Of a stretch of 64,000 nt of DNA, positions 21,475 through 31,479 are shown piece by piece. The first letter of the stretch is position 1. Each line of letters opens with the position of its first letter. The stretch covers positions 250,001 through 314,000 of the forward strand of contig JAIBCC010000003.1 of the NCBI GenBank assembly GCA_019694395.1. Direction: 5' to 3'. The DNA comes from Pyrinomonadaceae bacterium (GTDB taxonomy: Bacteria; Acidobacteriota; Blastocatellia; Pyrinomonadales; Pyrinomonadaceae). The translations under genes and the position numbers were made by a program. The notes under the pieces are model-generated. The model ran no database searches. It saw nothing but the letters and a program-made list of their open reading frames with translations, and was not told the DNA's origin.

Positions 21475-23031
21475 ATGAATTTTTCACCTAAACAATTTTG
21501 GAAACCTGTTGCCGTCTCATTGGCATTGGCGTTTCTGTATGCGTTTGTTTTGACCAAACTTGGACGTGATTGGTGGTCGGACGAAAACTATTCGCACGGA
21601 TTATTAGTGCCGTTCGTGATTGGCTACATCGTTTGGATCGAATGGGAAGATTTAAAGAATGCGCCGAAAAATGTTTCATTTTGGCTAGGCGGCGGGACAA
21701 TTTTGCTGGCGTTGTTGATGCTTTTGGCAGGAACTTTGGGTGCAGAATTGTTTATCCAAAGAATTTCGCTGGTCGTGATGCTTGGCGGAATTGTCATTTA
21801 TTTTTGGGGCGGACAGCTCTTAAAGTTTTTGGTCGTTCCTTTTTTATTGCTCCTTTTTGCCATCCCGATTCCGCAAATTATTTTCAATAAAATTGCTTTT
21901 CCGCTGCAAATGTGGGCATCACAGCTTGCCATCTGGGGAATTAGAGTTTTTGAAGTTCCTTCGGTCAGAAAAGGAAATGTCATCGAAATTTTGCCGATTG
22001 GCTCAGTGCAAAGCATTGCGCTTGAAGTGGTTGAAGCGTGCAGCGGAATTCGCAGCTTGATGACTTTGGTCACGTTGGCGTTGGTTTTGTGGTATTTTAC
22101 CCGCGAAAAAAGCCGTTTTGATTGGGTTCGCGCTTTAATTTTAATGCTTTCGGCAATCCCGATTGCCATTATTACCAACGCCGGACGTGTGACTTCGACC
22201 GGAGTTTTGACTTATTACTATGGCAAACAGTCGGCGGATAGTTTTTCGCATAAATTTTCGGGTTGGCTGGTTTATTTAGTCGCATTGGTTTTGCTGATGG
22301 GATTGAATTTTGTGATTAAAAAAGTTTCAGGTCGAAAGTCGAAAGTCGAAAGTCAAAGTTTTGCATCCCAAACCCCACAGACCGCACACCACAGACCAAT
22401 AGCCATTCCGCTTATAATTTCAATTCTAGTTCTGTCAGCATTTTTCATAAATTGGTTTGAAAATAGAAGTGAAGCCGAAGTTTCGCGTGCGCCTTTGCGG
22501 GAATTGCCGTCTAAATTGGGAAATTGGGAGCAACGCGGAAGCGATACCCGTTTCAGCGAACAAACCGAAGCCGTTTTACGCACCACCGACTACATTCAGC
22601 GCGATTACGCTAATCAATCAGGCAGAACTTCAAATTTATATGTCGGTTATTTTGCTTCACAAAAAACAGGCGTAACCTATCACAGCCCGCAAAATTGTTT
22701 ACCGGGCGCGGGTTGGGAAATGAAACAGCCCGAATTAGTTGAAATTATTACACCTAACGGAAATAAATTTACCGCCAATCGTTATTTTGTTGACAACGGG
22801 CGTTCAAAATCTGTTATGATTTATTGGTATCAAGGACGCGGACGAGCCGTGTCAAGTGAATATATTGACAAGGTTTACACCATTCTTGATAGTATTTTGC
22901 GGCAACGTTCCGATGGTTCAATGGTTCGAATTTGGACTCCCGTCGGAAACTCAGAAGCCGAATCCCTCCAAGATGCCGTTGATTTATCTGCCCAAATTGC
23001 AGATGCACTTCCACACTTTGTCCCCGAATAA
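21475..23031 (+). CDS. Exosortase fused to an EpsI (DUF3485) domain
   Basis: 518 residues. Residues 1-285 are an eight-segment integral membrane exosortase with catalytic Cys189 in EACSGIRS, Arg238 in NAGRV and His259 in SFSHKFSG. Residues about 325-518 form an EpsI-type extracytoplasmic domain with [12 protein letters not shown]. Exosortases cleave C-terminal sorting signals (PEP-CTERM type) and hand proteins to the envelope; EpsI accompanies them in exopolysaccharide loci. The linker (285-310) is encoded by heptamer repeats. No PEP-CTERM substrate is visible in this window. First gene of the EPS cluster. Confidence 0.9.
   Translation: MNFSPKQFWKPVAVSLALAFLYAFVLTKLGRDWWSDENYSHGLLVPFVIGYIVWIEWEDLKNAPKNVSFWLGGGTILLALLMLLAGTLGAELFIQRISLVVMLGGIVIYFWGGQLLKFLVVPFLLLLFAIPIPQIIFNKIAFPLQMWASQLAIWGIRVFEVPSVRKGNVIEILPIGSVQSIALEVVEACSGIRSLMTLVTLALVLWYFTREKSRFDWVRALILMLSAIPIAIITNAGRVTSTGVLTYYYGKQSADSFSHKFSGWLVYLVALVLLMGLNFVIKKVSGRKSKVESQSFASQTPQTAHHRPIAIPLIISILVLSAFFINWFENRSEAEVSRAPLRELPSKLGNWEQRGSDTRFSEQTEAVLRTTDYIQRDYANQSGRTSNLYVGYFASQKTGVTYHSPQNCLPGAGWEMKQPELVEIITPNGNKFTANRYFVDNGRSKSVMIYWYQGRGRAVSSEYIDKVYTILDSILRQRSDGSMVRIWTPVGNSEAESLQDAVDLSAQIADALPHFVPE
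22331..22397. repeat. Heptamer repeats inside the exosortase-EpsI gene
   Basis: GTCGAAA three times plus GTCAAAG (22331-22358), then degenerate CCCACAG/ACCGCAC/ACCACAG units (22374-22397). It encodes the linker between the exosortase and EpsI domains in frame. Confidence 0.75.
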
Positions 23032-23425
23032 ACTTAGGCTATAATCCTGAGTATTCCTTAAACCGAAAGCTATTGCCTTTGAATTTTAAAGGATGTGTAG
23101 AAATTATGCTTTGGAGCGATTCAAGGCAAATCCAATTATTGCAATAATTTTCTCCCCGAAAGATTTTTTGGAATATTGGATGGATTAATGTTTTTTTCTC
23201 ATTGTCAACAAACGTTGGCAACTTTTTGTAAGCAGTTGTTTTCTAATGCAAGATTTTTGAGAAAAAACAAAATGCGAGAAAAACTGCCCCGGATTGAAAA
23301 CAAATAAAATTTTCCATTAGATGATTTCTGAAAACGGTTTGCCCCCGATTTGAGAAATGAGAAAAGTAATCAAATGCAGTCAATGCCCCGATTGCCCGAG
23401 ATGAACCGTCTAATTGCTGGAATGA
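23032..23425. other. 394-bp intergenic region before the PrsT-like gene
   Basis: No convincing ORF. Three or four related motifs lie in the last 130 bp: TGCCCCGGATTGA (23285), TTGCCCCCGATTTGA (23339), and ATGCCCCGATTGCCCGAG (23383). These may be regulator sites for the EPS operon. A TTGGCAACTTTTTGTA stretch at 23214 superficially resembles a sigma54 promoter but lacks the -12 GC. Confidence 0.4.
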
Positions 23426-25819
23426 GTGTATTTAAAAATGTTTTTGAGAGAGTGCCAAAATAAATCTGTCTTTTTTCTACTTGTCTTAACTTTCGGGTTA
23501 GTCCTTGTCTTAACTTCCTGCGGAAATATCCAAAAAAACTTAGCACGCGGCGAAGAACTGCTGAAACAGCGTAAGTTTCAGGAAGCCGTGATGGAATTTC
23601 GGGCGGCGGTTGATATTGACAAAAATTCAGCGGATGCACATTGGGGATTGGCTCGTGCCCGCGAAGGTCAAGGCGATATTATCGAAACCGTCAACGAGCT
23701 CCGTCAGGTTGTTTCACTCAAACCTAATCATCTCGAAGCGAAAAGCAAACTTGGCAACTACTTTCTTTTAGTTGATCCGCCGCAAATTCCCGAAGCCGAA
23801 AAAACGGTCGAGGAAATTTTTGCCGTTGATCCGAACTATGTTGAAGGTCACATCTTAAAAGCCAGTATTCTTTCGGCACAGGATAAACCGGAAAAAGAAA
23901 TTCTGGATGTTCTCAATCGCGCAATTTCTTTAGATCAAAACCGCATTGAATCTTATCTCAGCTTAGCCCGCTTTTATATGAAATCGAAAAAAGCGAATGA
24001 GGCTGAAAATACTATCAAAAAAGCAATTTCGGTCAATGAAAAATCACCGCTCGGTTATCTTGAATACGGCAGATTTTTTACCTATTCCGCGAAACCGAAC
24101 GAAGCCGAAGCCCAATTTAAAAAAGCAATTGAAGCTGCGCCTGACAACATCGAAGCCCGCGAAGCCATTGCCGGATTTTATTTAGCCCAAAATCAATTGG
24201 ACAAAGCCGAACAAGCCTATAAAGATTTGGCTCAGGCACAGGGAAACAGCTCCGAAGGCAGAATGCAGTTGGCGGAATTTTATGCCTCGCCGCGAGTTGG
24301 ACGCGAAGATGATGCGATTGCAACCTTTAGCGCGATTTTGAAAGATTCGCCCGAATACGTTCGCGCACGCTATCGTTTAGCTGAAATTTATCTGGAACGC
24401 AAAGATTTTGCCAAAGTTACCGAACAGGTCGAAAAACTTTTGGTCATCAATGACAACGATGCAGAGGCTTTAATGCTTCGCGCACGGCTCAAAATGCAGG
24501 ACAATAAAACTGAAGAAGCCGTCAAAGATTTGGAAGAAATTTTGAAAAAGCAGCCGTCATTGAAAAATGCTCTTTATTATATGGCTCAGGCTCGTCTGGC
24601 ACTTGGTCAGGTTGAACAAGCTCGGGCGTTTATCAGCGACCTCGAAAAATATCACCCGACCTATCTTTACAGTAAATTATTGAAAATTCAGGCAAGTTTT
24701 ACCGCCAATGAACCGCAAAATGCTTTGCTCCAAGTCAATGAATTAATGGATGCGATTCAAAAAAGCCATCCAAATCAGGATATTACCGCGCAGCAGTTGG
24801 AAGAGCTTCGGGTTCGTGCGATTTCGGCTCGCGGTCAGGCATTTTTGGCACTTGGAAAGATCAACGAAGCCCGCACCGAACTGCAATATGTTTTGAAACT
24901 TTCACCGAATTCTTCGAGTGCAAATACCAATCTTGCCGGAGTTGAATTAGCCGCAAAAAATTACGATGAAGCCTTAAAACTTTACGAAAAAGCCTTTGCG
25001 ATTGATAAAAAGAACTTTGACGCATTGACTGGAATTGTTTCGGTTTTCAAAATGCAAAAACAATTTCCGCAGGCACAGGAAAGATTGGATAAAGTTTTGG
25101 CAGAAAATGCTAATCAAAAGGATGTTGCCGCCTCTTTGCATTATCTGAAAGCCGATATTTTTACGGCGCAAAAAGATTTGAACTCTGCCCAAGCCGAACT
25201 GAATAAATCAATCGAAAACGACAGCGAATATCTTCCGGCTTATTCGGCAATGGCGGCGATTTTAGTTTCGCAAAATCAAATTGACGCGGCGATAGAACAA
25301 TACAACAAAGTGGTTGAGAAAAAACCGTCAGCCGCCGTTTACAGTTTGATCGGAATTTTGCAGGACGCAAAAAGCAACATTGATGAGGCTGAAAAACAAT
25401 ACCGCAAAGCTTTGGATATTGCGCCGGAAAATCCCATTGCTGCTAACAATTTAGCCTGGATCATCGCGGCGTATGACAAAGGAAATTTAGACGAAGCATT
25501 GCAGCTTTCTCAAAATTGTGTCAGCAAAAATCCGAAAGTTGCGGGATTTTACGACACGTTGGGATTGGTTTATTTCAAAAAAGGATTACACGCTCCGGCG
25601 GTTGAAAATTTCAAAAAAGCAATTTCGTTGGATGAATCCGAAAGCTCACACACCGGAGCAGTTCCAAATCCCGCATACCGGGTTCGGCTGGCGATGGCGC
25701 TGGCTTCGGCAGGTGACAAACCAAACGCTAAAAAAGAAGTGGAAACCGCACTCAAGCGGGAACAAAATATGAGTCAACAAGAGGCTCAGGAAGCGAAAAA
25801 GTTATTGGGGAATCTTTAA
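23426..25819 (+). CDS. TPR-repeat lipoprotein, PrsT-like
   Basis: 797 residues. Hydrophobic N-terminus with a lipobox (LVLTSC, Cys about 32), then about 20 tetratricopeptide repeats over the whole chain (pattern AxxxxxxALxLxPxx, for example YRKALDIAPENPIAANNLAW). Position after the exosortase and before the Wzz-like gene matches the PEP-CTERM-system TPR lipoprotein PrsT. These are outer-membrane-anchored scaffolds for EPS or sorted-protein export. Start is uncertain: GTG at 23426 or ATG at 23438; neither has a strong ribosome binding site. Confidence 0.85.
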   Translation: MYLKMFLRECQNKSVFFLLVLTFGLVLVLTSCGNIQKNLARGEELLKQRKFQEAVMEFRAAVDIDKNSADAHWGLARAREGQGDIIETVNELRQVVSLKPNHLEAKSKLGNYFLLVDPPQIPEAEKTVEEIFAVDPNYVEGHILKASILSAQDKPEKEILDVLNRAISLDQNRIESYLSLARFYMKSKKANEAENTIKKAISVNEKSPLGYLEYGRFFTYSAKPNEAEAQFKKAIEAAPDNIEAREAIAGFYLAQNQLDKAEQAYKDLAQAQGNSSEGRMQLAEFYASPRVGREDDAIATFSAILKDSPEYVRARYRLAEIYLERKDFAKVTEQVEKLLVINDNDAEALMLRARLKMQDNKTEEAVKDLEEILKKQPSLKNALYYMAQARLALGQVEQARAFISDLEKYHPTYLYSKLLKIQASFTANEPQNALLQVNELMDAIQKSHPNQDITAQQLEELRVRAISARGQAFLALGKINEARTELQYVLKLSPNSSSANTNLAGVELAAKNYDEALKLYEKAFAIDKKNFDALTGIVSVFKMQKQFPQAQERLDKVLAENANQKDVAASLHYLKADIFTAQKDLNSAQAELNKSIENDSEYLPAYSAMAAILVSQNQIDAAIEQYNKVVEKKPSAAVYSLIGILQDAKSNIDEAEKQYRKALDIAPENPIAANNLAWIIAAYDKGNLDEALQLSQNCVSKNPKVAGFYDTLGLVYFKKGLHAPAVENFKKAISLDESESSHTGAVPNPAYRVRLAMALASAGDKPNAKKEVETALKREQNMSQQEAQEAKKLLGNL

Positions 25820-25843
25820 TCTCTCATTTTTTGTAATAAACGT

Positions 25844-26029
25844 ATGTGGTTAGAAATACTTTTACAAAATTCAAGCGGAGCATTGATCTTCGGCAAAATT
25901 GACGAAACATTGGCAATTTTACTTTTTGCGGTTTTTTTGATCGCAGTAACCATCGGAATTCGCTGGGTGTTGAATAAATACGATAATAAAACAAATTCCG
26001 AGGCTAAAAATAAAGAAGTTTTAAGATAG
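25844..26029 (+). CDS. Small membrane protein in the EPS cluster
   Basis: 61 residues with one membrane segment (about 25-45, ILLFAVFLIAVTIGIRWVL) and a charged C-terminal tail (KYDNKTNSEAKNKEVLR). No family recognised. It lies 24 bp after the TPR gene and 10 bp before the Wzz-like gene, so it is almost certainly cotranscribed and may be an accessory of the export machinery. Confidence 0.55.
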   Translation: MWLEILLQNSSGALIFGKIDETLAILLFAVFLIAVTIGIRWVLNKYDNKTNSEAKNKEVLR

Positions 26030-26039
26030 AGAGGAGAAA

Positions 26040-27698
26040 ATGGCAGTAGAATTCAGACAAAGAACAGCAGGCGAATTTTTGCAGATGTTAAAGCGCAGAA
26101 AGTGGCATCTTATGTTGCCGACTATTGCGATTGCAGTGGCTGTGGGTTATGTGGTTTCGCATCTTCCGAGCGCGTATGAGTCAAAAACTTTGTTAACGCT
26201 CAAATCGCCAACTATTTCGGATAAAGTTGTGCAGCCTTTGTCCGAAGAGGATTTGTCGCAACGCCTGAATCAGATGAGTCAGGAAATCCTCAGCCGCACA
26301 ATATTGGAGCAATTGATCAACAAATACAAACTCTATGAATCAGAGAAAGCACAAGGGATGCCGATGGAACTGATTGTTGAAAAAATGTATAAGAACGTCA
26401 AAGTTGAGCCGGAAAAAGGTGATGATGGAAAAGTTACCAGCTTTCGTCTTTCTTACCGGGATAAAACGCCGGAAAATGCAAGAAGTGTGGCAGCTGAATT
26501 AGCAGCAAAATACGTTAATCAACAAATTACCCGTTCAGTTGAAATTGCTACCAAAACCCAGGACTTTATTGATGGTCAATTAAATGATGCAAAAGCAAGT
26601 TTAGATGCGATTGAGAAGCAGCGAATGGGTATTATGACACAGAACATAGAGACTTTGCCCGAATCATCACAGGCTTTGATCGCTCAATACACAAATCTTG
26701 GCAATCGGGAAGAAACAATTTCTAAAACTAAAGAAACCTTAATCGTTGAAAAAGGAAGATTGAACGAAAACATTCGCTTACTTAACGGTCAAATGAATAT
26801 TGCTCAGAATATTGGGAAAAGTAATGAAGATGAAGAGGTTAAAACCAGCAATATCGAAGACACTCCGGCGTATGCCGCAATGATTAAAGAACTAGCTGAT
26901 TGGAAAGCTAAAAAAGAGAATCTTTTGAAACAATATCGGGAAAAACATCCTGACGTAATCGAAGCTCAAACACGCATTGATAAAATTAATGAGCAAATTG
27001 ATGAGTTGAAAAAGGCTTCGGCTGCCAGAGTTAAAGCCGCACAGAATCGTAGTAATAATAGAACTCTAGTCACAACTCAGCAAATTGAATTAGAGAAAAC
27101 CAAAGTTGAAAATCAGATCAAGCAAATCGATCAGCAAATTGTTATGAAAGACCAAGAGATGCAAACTAATGCGTCTCAAATGGTTGCTTTAGAAGCTAAA
27201 ATCAACACTATTCCAAGTGTCAAAGTAATGCTGGAATCAATCGAAAATCAATATCGAGCGGCAAAAACCACTTACGATGACCTCTTGAAAAAGAAAAATG
27301 ATGCCCAGATTCAGGTTAAGCGTGATAGCGAAGCTCAGGGCGAAACTATTAGTGTAGTTGACCCGGCTAACCTTCCTGCATCACCCGTTAATGCCTCAAA
27401 AAAACCAATGTTTATCGCAATGGGAGCAGCTATTGGTTTGGCTTTAGGTTTATTCTTGGCAGCAATTTTTGAAGTTCCGCGCCTCTTCAAAATTCAAACT
27501 ATTGAAGATGCCAAACATTACACCGGACTTCCGGTTTTGGCATCAGTTCCACCGTTGCTCACACGTCAGGAATTAATCTGGCAAAAGCGTTCGTATTGGC
27601 TCAAAGTTTTAGCCGGAATTGTTGCCGCCGTCGGTAGTGTTCCGTTGTTAATTATTTTGTTAGAAAAAACCCGTATCTTTGAAAGGATGGTGTCTTAA
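26040..27698 (+). CDS. Wzz/GumC-type polysaccharide chain-length protein
   Basis: 552 residues. Two membrane segments at about 22-42 and 455-475 enclose a long coiled-coil periplasmic part (150-420). The Wzz motif before the second segment (VVDPANLPASPVNASKKP) is clear. In the XrtA/EPS loci this protein pairs with the separate tyrosine kinase that follows downstream. A further membrane segment lies near the C-terminus. GAGAGGAGAAA precedes the ATG. Controls EPS chain length and assembly at the inner membrane. Confidence 0.88.
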   Translation: MAVEFRQRTAGEFLQMLKRRKWHLMLPTIAIAVAVGYVVSHLPSAYESKTLLTLKSPTISDKVVQPLSEEDLSQRLNQMSQEILSRTILEQLINKYKLYESEKAQGMPMELIVEKMYKNVKVEPEKGDDGKVTSFRLSYRDKTPENARSVAAELAAKYVNQQITRSVEIATKTQDFIDGQLNDAKASLDAIEKQRMGIMTQNIETLPESSQALIAQYTNLGNREETISKTKETLIVEKGRLNENIRLLNGQMNIAQNIGKSNEDEEVKTSNIEDTPAYAAMIKELADWKAKKENLLKQYREKHPDVIEAQTRIDKINEQIDELKKASAARVKAAQNRSNNRTLVTTQQIELEKTKVENQIKQIDQQIVMKDQEMQTNASQMVALEAKINTIPSVKVMLESIENQYRAAKTTYDDLLKKKNDAQIQVKRDSEAQGETISVVDPANLPASPVNASKKPMFIAMGAAIGLALGLFLAAIFEVPRLFKIQTIEDAKHYTGLPVLASVPPLLTRQELIWQKRSYWLKVLAGIVAAVGSVPLLIILLEKTRIFERMVS

Positions 27699-27715
27699 AA
27701 GATAGGAGAAAAGTT

Positions 27716-28798
27716 ATGTATAAAGAATTTTACGGCTTGACCGAAGAACCGTTTACCTTAACCCCTAACCCAAGTTTTATCGTTTTTACGCCCAGTTATA
27801 ACGAGGTCTTGGCAAGTTTGTATTACGGTTTGGAAAACGCTAAAGGCTTGATCGTTTTGATGGGAGAAGTCGGAACCGGCAAAACTACCGCCTTGCGCTG
27901 GATTCTGAAACGGCTTGATTCGAGCGTTTTAGCGGCTTATGTTTTTAATCCGCGCCTTTCGATTGATGAATTTTATCATCATGTTACGCAAATGCTTGGA
28001 ATCAAAGAGTGGAATAATAAAGCCGAACTTTTAAATGTTATGGGCAGAGTGCTGGAAGAACGTCACCGCCGAGGTCTTCGCACCGTTCTCATTATTGACG
28101 AAGCCCACGAGCTTTCCGATTACGTTTTGGAAGAAATCCGCCTTCTTCTCAATTTTGAATCGGACAATGCCAAACATCTCCAAATTATTTTGGCAGGACA
28201 ACCTGAATTGCGCGAAAAACTGAATCAGGCTAATTTGCGTCAACTCAAACAAAGGGTTGCGCTTCGCTGCAAAATGCACGCTTTACCGACGGTCGAAGAA
28301 GTTGAAGATTACATTACCGAACGTCTTTCGATTGCCGGTTCCGATCAGCCGAATATTTTTACACCCGGTGCAGTTGATTTGCTTTTCCAGTGTTCAGAAG
28401 GAATTCCGCGCCAAATCAATAATCTTTGTGATAATGCAATGTTGGCAGGCTATGCGGCAGGTGAACAGGTCATCGGACGGCAAATTATTGAAGAAGTGGC
28501 AGATAATCTTGATTTATTGCCGAGTATGACCAATTCGGTCGCAGCGGAACAACCGGTCGAAAATGTCGGTTCAGCCAGAATTTTGACCGCCGAAGCCCGT
28601 GAAGAACTTTGGAATAACCGCAACCGTTTGGAACAAAAAAACAATTCAAATTCAAATTCTAACTCAAGTTCAAACGTCAAACCTTTTCAAACAAATGCTC
28701 CGGCTTCAAGCGGAAACAGCAGTAATTTGAAACAAAACACGTTTGATGAGGTAAATGACGATTTACTTGAAATCGAAGAGGTCGGCGGATTTTATTAA
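27716..28798 (+). CDS. ExeA-like AAA ATPase of the exosortase/EPS system
   Basis: 360 residues. MYKEFYGLTEEPFTLTPNPSF is the usual start of the ExeA/GspA-like XrtA-associated ATPases. Walker A GEVGTGKT near residue 45, Walker B VLIIDEAHEL near 125, and a sensor/arginine finger segment GIPRQINNLCD. The C-terminus is a low-complexity Asn/Ser tract. It probably drives assembly of the EPS export complex. Third ATP-linked component of the operon. Confidence 0.88.
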   Translation: MYKEFYGLTEEPFTLTPNPSFIVFTPSYNEVLASLYYGLENAKGLIVLMGEVGTGKTTALRWILKRLDSSVLAAYVFNPRLSIDEFYHHVTQMLGIKEWNNKAELLNVMGRVLEERHRRGLRTVLIIDEAHELSDYVLEEIRLLLNFESDNAKHLQIILAGQPELREKLNQANLRQLKQRVALRCKMHALPTVEEVEDYITERLSIAGSDQPNIFTPGAVDLLFQCSEGIPRQINNLCDNAMLAGYAAGEQVIGRQIIEEVADNLDLLPSMTNSVAAEQPVENVGSARILTAEAREELWNNRNRLEQKNNSNSNSNSSSNVKPFQTNAPASSGNSSNLKQNTFDEVNDDLLEIEEVGGFY

Positions 28799-28802
28799 AG
28801 AG

Positions 28803-28884
28803 TAGAAAGTTTAGGAGGTTTTGAAAGTTCAGGAAGATTGGGATTTTAACTTCCACAACTTCCAGAACTTCCCAAACTGCCCAC
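28803..28884. repeat. Palindromic short-repeat array
   Basis: TTGAAAGTTCAGGAAG on the left is mirrored by ACTTCCACA/ACTTCCAGA/ACTTCCCAA on the right (period about 9). It fills the gap before the tyrosine kinase gene. Confidence 0.65.
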
Positions 28885-28902
28885 TAAAAATGCGGAGCAT
28901 TT

Positions 28903-29892
28903 ATGAGTATTCTTAAAGCATTACAAAAAAAACAAGCTGAAGAGCCGCAAGAAACGGCTTCATCAAAAGTTGTATCGTTTGAGCGTCCGCAGAAACGAAA
29001 TACGACTCCGCCCGACTTTTTAGGCAAAGAATTCAAAATCGGGACTCCAACAAGTTCAGCGTTCAATGAGCAGTCTGTATCTAATTTCGGGATGGCACTC
29101 CCTGATAAGAAAACGGAAATATCTGCTGGGGCAACTTTGAACGCTGCCGGTTTGACGCGCATCGCTGAAAAAACGCTTCCTGAATTTACTTCGTGGAAAG
29201 TTCAGCCGGAGCGCGTCGAACCACGCCTGGTAGCGATTACTCAACCAAATTCAGCTTATTGTGAAGAATATCGCAGCTTACGCACTCACGTTTTGACCAA
29301 AAGTCAGCGGCAAAAGCTGCAAACCATTGTAATTGCGAGTGTTGGTCCGGCAGAAGGAAAAAGCGTAACTGCACTTAATTTGTCGTGGCTTTTAGCTCAA
29401 ACCGATGGTGTTCGAGCTTTGATCATTGATAGCGATTTGCGGATGCCGAGTCTGACGGATTACATCGGAATTGAAGCCGAAAAAGGACTTTCGGAGGTTT
29501 TAACCGGCGAAGCAACCTTAAAAGACACCATTATTAAACTTGAACCGGCGGGGCTGCATTTGTTACCCGGCGGAGAAGCCAGAACCGATGTTGCCGAATT
29601 GATTTCAGGTCCGAAATTTAAGGAAATTTTACGCGAAGCCCGTGAAATGTTTGATTATGTGATTATTGACGCGCCGCCGCTCGGAATTTTTACTGACGCA
29701 ACAGTTTTAATTAATCATTCGGACGGTGCTTTATTAGTTCTTCGGGCAAACAGAACCCGCTATGCCAATGTTGACCGTGTTTTGGAAACTCTCCCGCGTG
29801 AACGCCTGATGGGAGTAGTTCTTAATCAAAGCGAAGATATTTTAGATGAATCACACTATAACTACGGTTATTACAAGAAAAGATTGGATTAA
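28903..29892 (+). CDS. Capsular tyrosine autokinase (CpsD/BY-kinase)
   Basis: 329 residues, cytosolic. Walker A VGPAEGKSVTALN (about 147), Walker A' ALIIDSDLRMP and Walker B VIIDAPPLGIFTDA mark a bacterial tyrosine kinase. The C-terminus HYNYGYYKKRLD is the tyrosine cluster for autophosphorylation. The activator is the cytoplasmic end of the Wzz-like protein two genes upstream. Regulates chain length and export of the EPS. No membrane segment, so it is the stand-alone (Firmicute-like) form. Confidence 0.9.
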   Translation: MSILKALQKKQAEEPQETASSKVVSFERPQKRNTTPPDFLGKEFKIGTPTSSAFNEQSVSNFGMALPDKKTEISAGATLNAAGLTRIAEKTLPEFTSWKVQPERVEPRLVAITQPNSAYCEEYRSLRTHVLTKSQRQKLQTIVIASVGPAEGKSVTALNLSWLLAQTDGVRALIIDSDLRMPSLTDYIGIEAEKGLSEVLTGEATLKDTIIKLEPAGLHLLPGGEARTDVAELISGPKFKEILREAREMFDYVIIDAPPLGIFTDATVLINHSDGALLVLRANRTRYANVDRVLETLPRERLMGVVLNQSEDILDESHYNYGYYKKRLD

Positions 29893-29896
29893 ATTG

Positions 29897-29974
29897 AGTC
29901 CCAAGTCTCAGGTTCCAAGTCATATGATTTGAAACCTCGGACTTGAGACTTTTGAGACTTGAGACCTGAGACTG
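29897..29974. repeat. Palindromic heptamer array
   Basis: AGTCTCAGGT (29904-29913) is complementary to ACCTGAGACT (29964-29973). The right half repeats ACTTGAG/ACTTTTGAG/ACTTGAG/ACCTGAG, the left half mirrors it (CCAAGTC/TCAGGTT/CCAAGTC). Confidence 0.75.
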
Positions 29975-29979
29975 TAAAA

Positions 29980-31371
29980 ATGAACGGAAACAGATTCAGC
30001 CTTCGCACAATTGGATTATTACTTGCCGATGCCAGCATCATCTACGGCGGGATAGTCCTTGCTACCTATATTCGGGTTGGATTTTCCGGTGCTGATTTTG
30101 AGTTAAACGAACGCGATGGTTGGGCAAAAGTCACTTTCGCAACCTTTGTTTGTTTACTTATTCTCTATTTTTATGACCTTTACGATTACACCGTAATGAG
30201 TAATCGGCGGGAGCTATTGTTAAGGTTAGTGCAAGCCCTCGGAATCGCCTGGGCTTTATTAGCATTTGTATTTTATATTTTTCCGCCTCTATTCATCGGT
30301 CGCGGAATCTCCATCATTTCTATTCCAATAGTTTTAGTTCTGCTCCTCTTTTGGCGGATTGTCATTCATTATTTGACCGGACATCCCGAAATCGGCGAAA
30401 AGATTTTGATTGTCGGGGCGGGACAAGCGGGAATTGATACTGCCGAAGCTGTTTGGGAAAGACGCGATGCCGGTTACCGAATTGTTGGTTTTGTGACGGA
30501 CGATGAAGAAACCGTCAGAAATAAACTGGCACAGGTCAGAATTTTAGGTGAAACTACCGAACTTGAAGAAATCGTCAAAGGCGGCGGAGTTGACCGGATT
30601 GTAATTGCCGTCAGAGAAAGACGCGGCGCATTTCCGACCGAAGCACTATTGCGGATGAGTTTAGCCGGAGATGTCAGTATTGAGGAATGCACTTCATTTT
30701 TTGAAAGAGTTACGGGGCAGGTTCACCTTGATATGCTCCGTCCATCATGGCTGATTTTTGCCGGACGCGGACGCGATACACGATTAAAAACGGTTTTTCG
30801 GGAAACTCTGCATCGGCTACTGGCAGTTATCGGTTTAATTTTGTCATTGCCGATTGCGGTAGTAACTGCAATTTTGATCAAGTTGGATTCAAAAGGTCCG
30901 ATCTTTTATAAGCAGGAACGAGTCGGAAAAAACGGAAAGATCTTTGAGGTTGTAAAATTCCGCTCAATGCGGACTGACGCGGAAAAAGACGGCGTGCCGA
31001 TTTGGGCAACTACCGAAGATGACCGCACAACCCGTGTTGGAAAGGTCATTCGTAAAATCCGGGTGGATGAAATTCCTCAATTTTGGAATATTATCAAAGG
31101 CGAAATGATGTTTGTCGGACCGCGCCCAGAACGCCCGCACTTCGTTTCACAGCTTGCTCAGGAAATTCATTTTTACGAACATCGGCATCTGGTTGCGCCG
31201 GGTTTAACCGGTTGGGCACAGATCAAATATCCTTACGGCGCATCGGTTGAAGATGCCCGCCAAAAACTGCAATATGATTTGTATTACATCAAAAATCAAA
31301 GTTTGCCGTTGGATGTCGTGATAGTTTTTGAAACGGTCAAAACAGTTTTATTCAGCAAAGGTGCAAGATAA
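29980..31371 (+). CDS. Undecaprenyl-phosphate hexose-1-phosphate transferase (EPS initiation)
   Basis: 463 residues from the ATG at 29980. Four N-terminal membrane segments (10-130), a Rossmann-like middle (about 140-240, ILIVGAGQAGIDTAEAV), one more membrane segment near 285, and the catalytic PglC-like domain at 290-463: KVVKFRSMRTDAE-type segment (VVKFRSMRTDAEKDG), DEIPQFWNIIKGEMMFVGPRPERP and GLTGWAQI. It loads the first sugar phosphate onto undecaprenyl phosphate. This is the EpsB/WcaJ type of the XrtA loci. Cluster position supports it. Confidence 0.93.
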   Translation: MNGNRFSLRTIGLLLADASIIYGGIVLATYIRVGFSGADFELNERDGWAKVTFATFVCLLILYFYDLYDYTVMSNRRELLLRLVQALGIAWALLAFVFYIFPPLFIGRGISIISIPIVLVLLLFWRIVIHYLTGHPEIGEKILIVGAGQAGIDTAEAVWERRDAGYRIVGFVTDDEETVRNKLAQVRILGETTELEEIVKGGGVDRIVIAVRERRGAFPTEALLRMSLAGDVSIEECTSFFERVTGQVHLDMLRPSWLIFAGRGRDTRLKTVFRETLHRLLAVIGLILSLPIAVVTAILIKLDSKGPIFYKQERVGKNGKIFEVVKFRSMRTDAEKDGVPIWATTEDDRTTRVGKVIRKIRVDEIPQFWNIIKGEMMFVGPRPERPHFVSQLAQEIHFYEHRHLVAPGLTGWAQIKYPYGASVEDARQKLQYDLYYIKNQSLPLDVVIVFETVKTVLFSKGAR

Positions 31372-31375
31372 ATCA

Positions 31376-31407
31376 AGTAAAAAGTGAAAAGTAAAAAGGC
31401 AAAAATT
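31376..31407. repeat. Short heptamer tract
   Basis: AAAAAGT/GAAAAGT/AAAAAGG/CAAAA units in tandem just after the transferase stop codon. Confidence 0.6.
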
Positions 31408-31479
31408 GGATAAATCCTTTTAATAAGTATTTTTAGTTAGTGACAAATAAATGTTATCGACTGAGTTGGAGAAAGAGGT

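Noticed and set aside
23205..23235. Sigma54-type promoter TTGGCAACTTTTTGTA before the TPR lipoprotein gene
   Set aside because: The -12 GC element is missing and the spacing is wrong.
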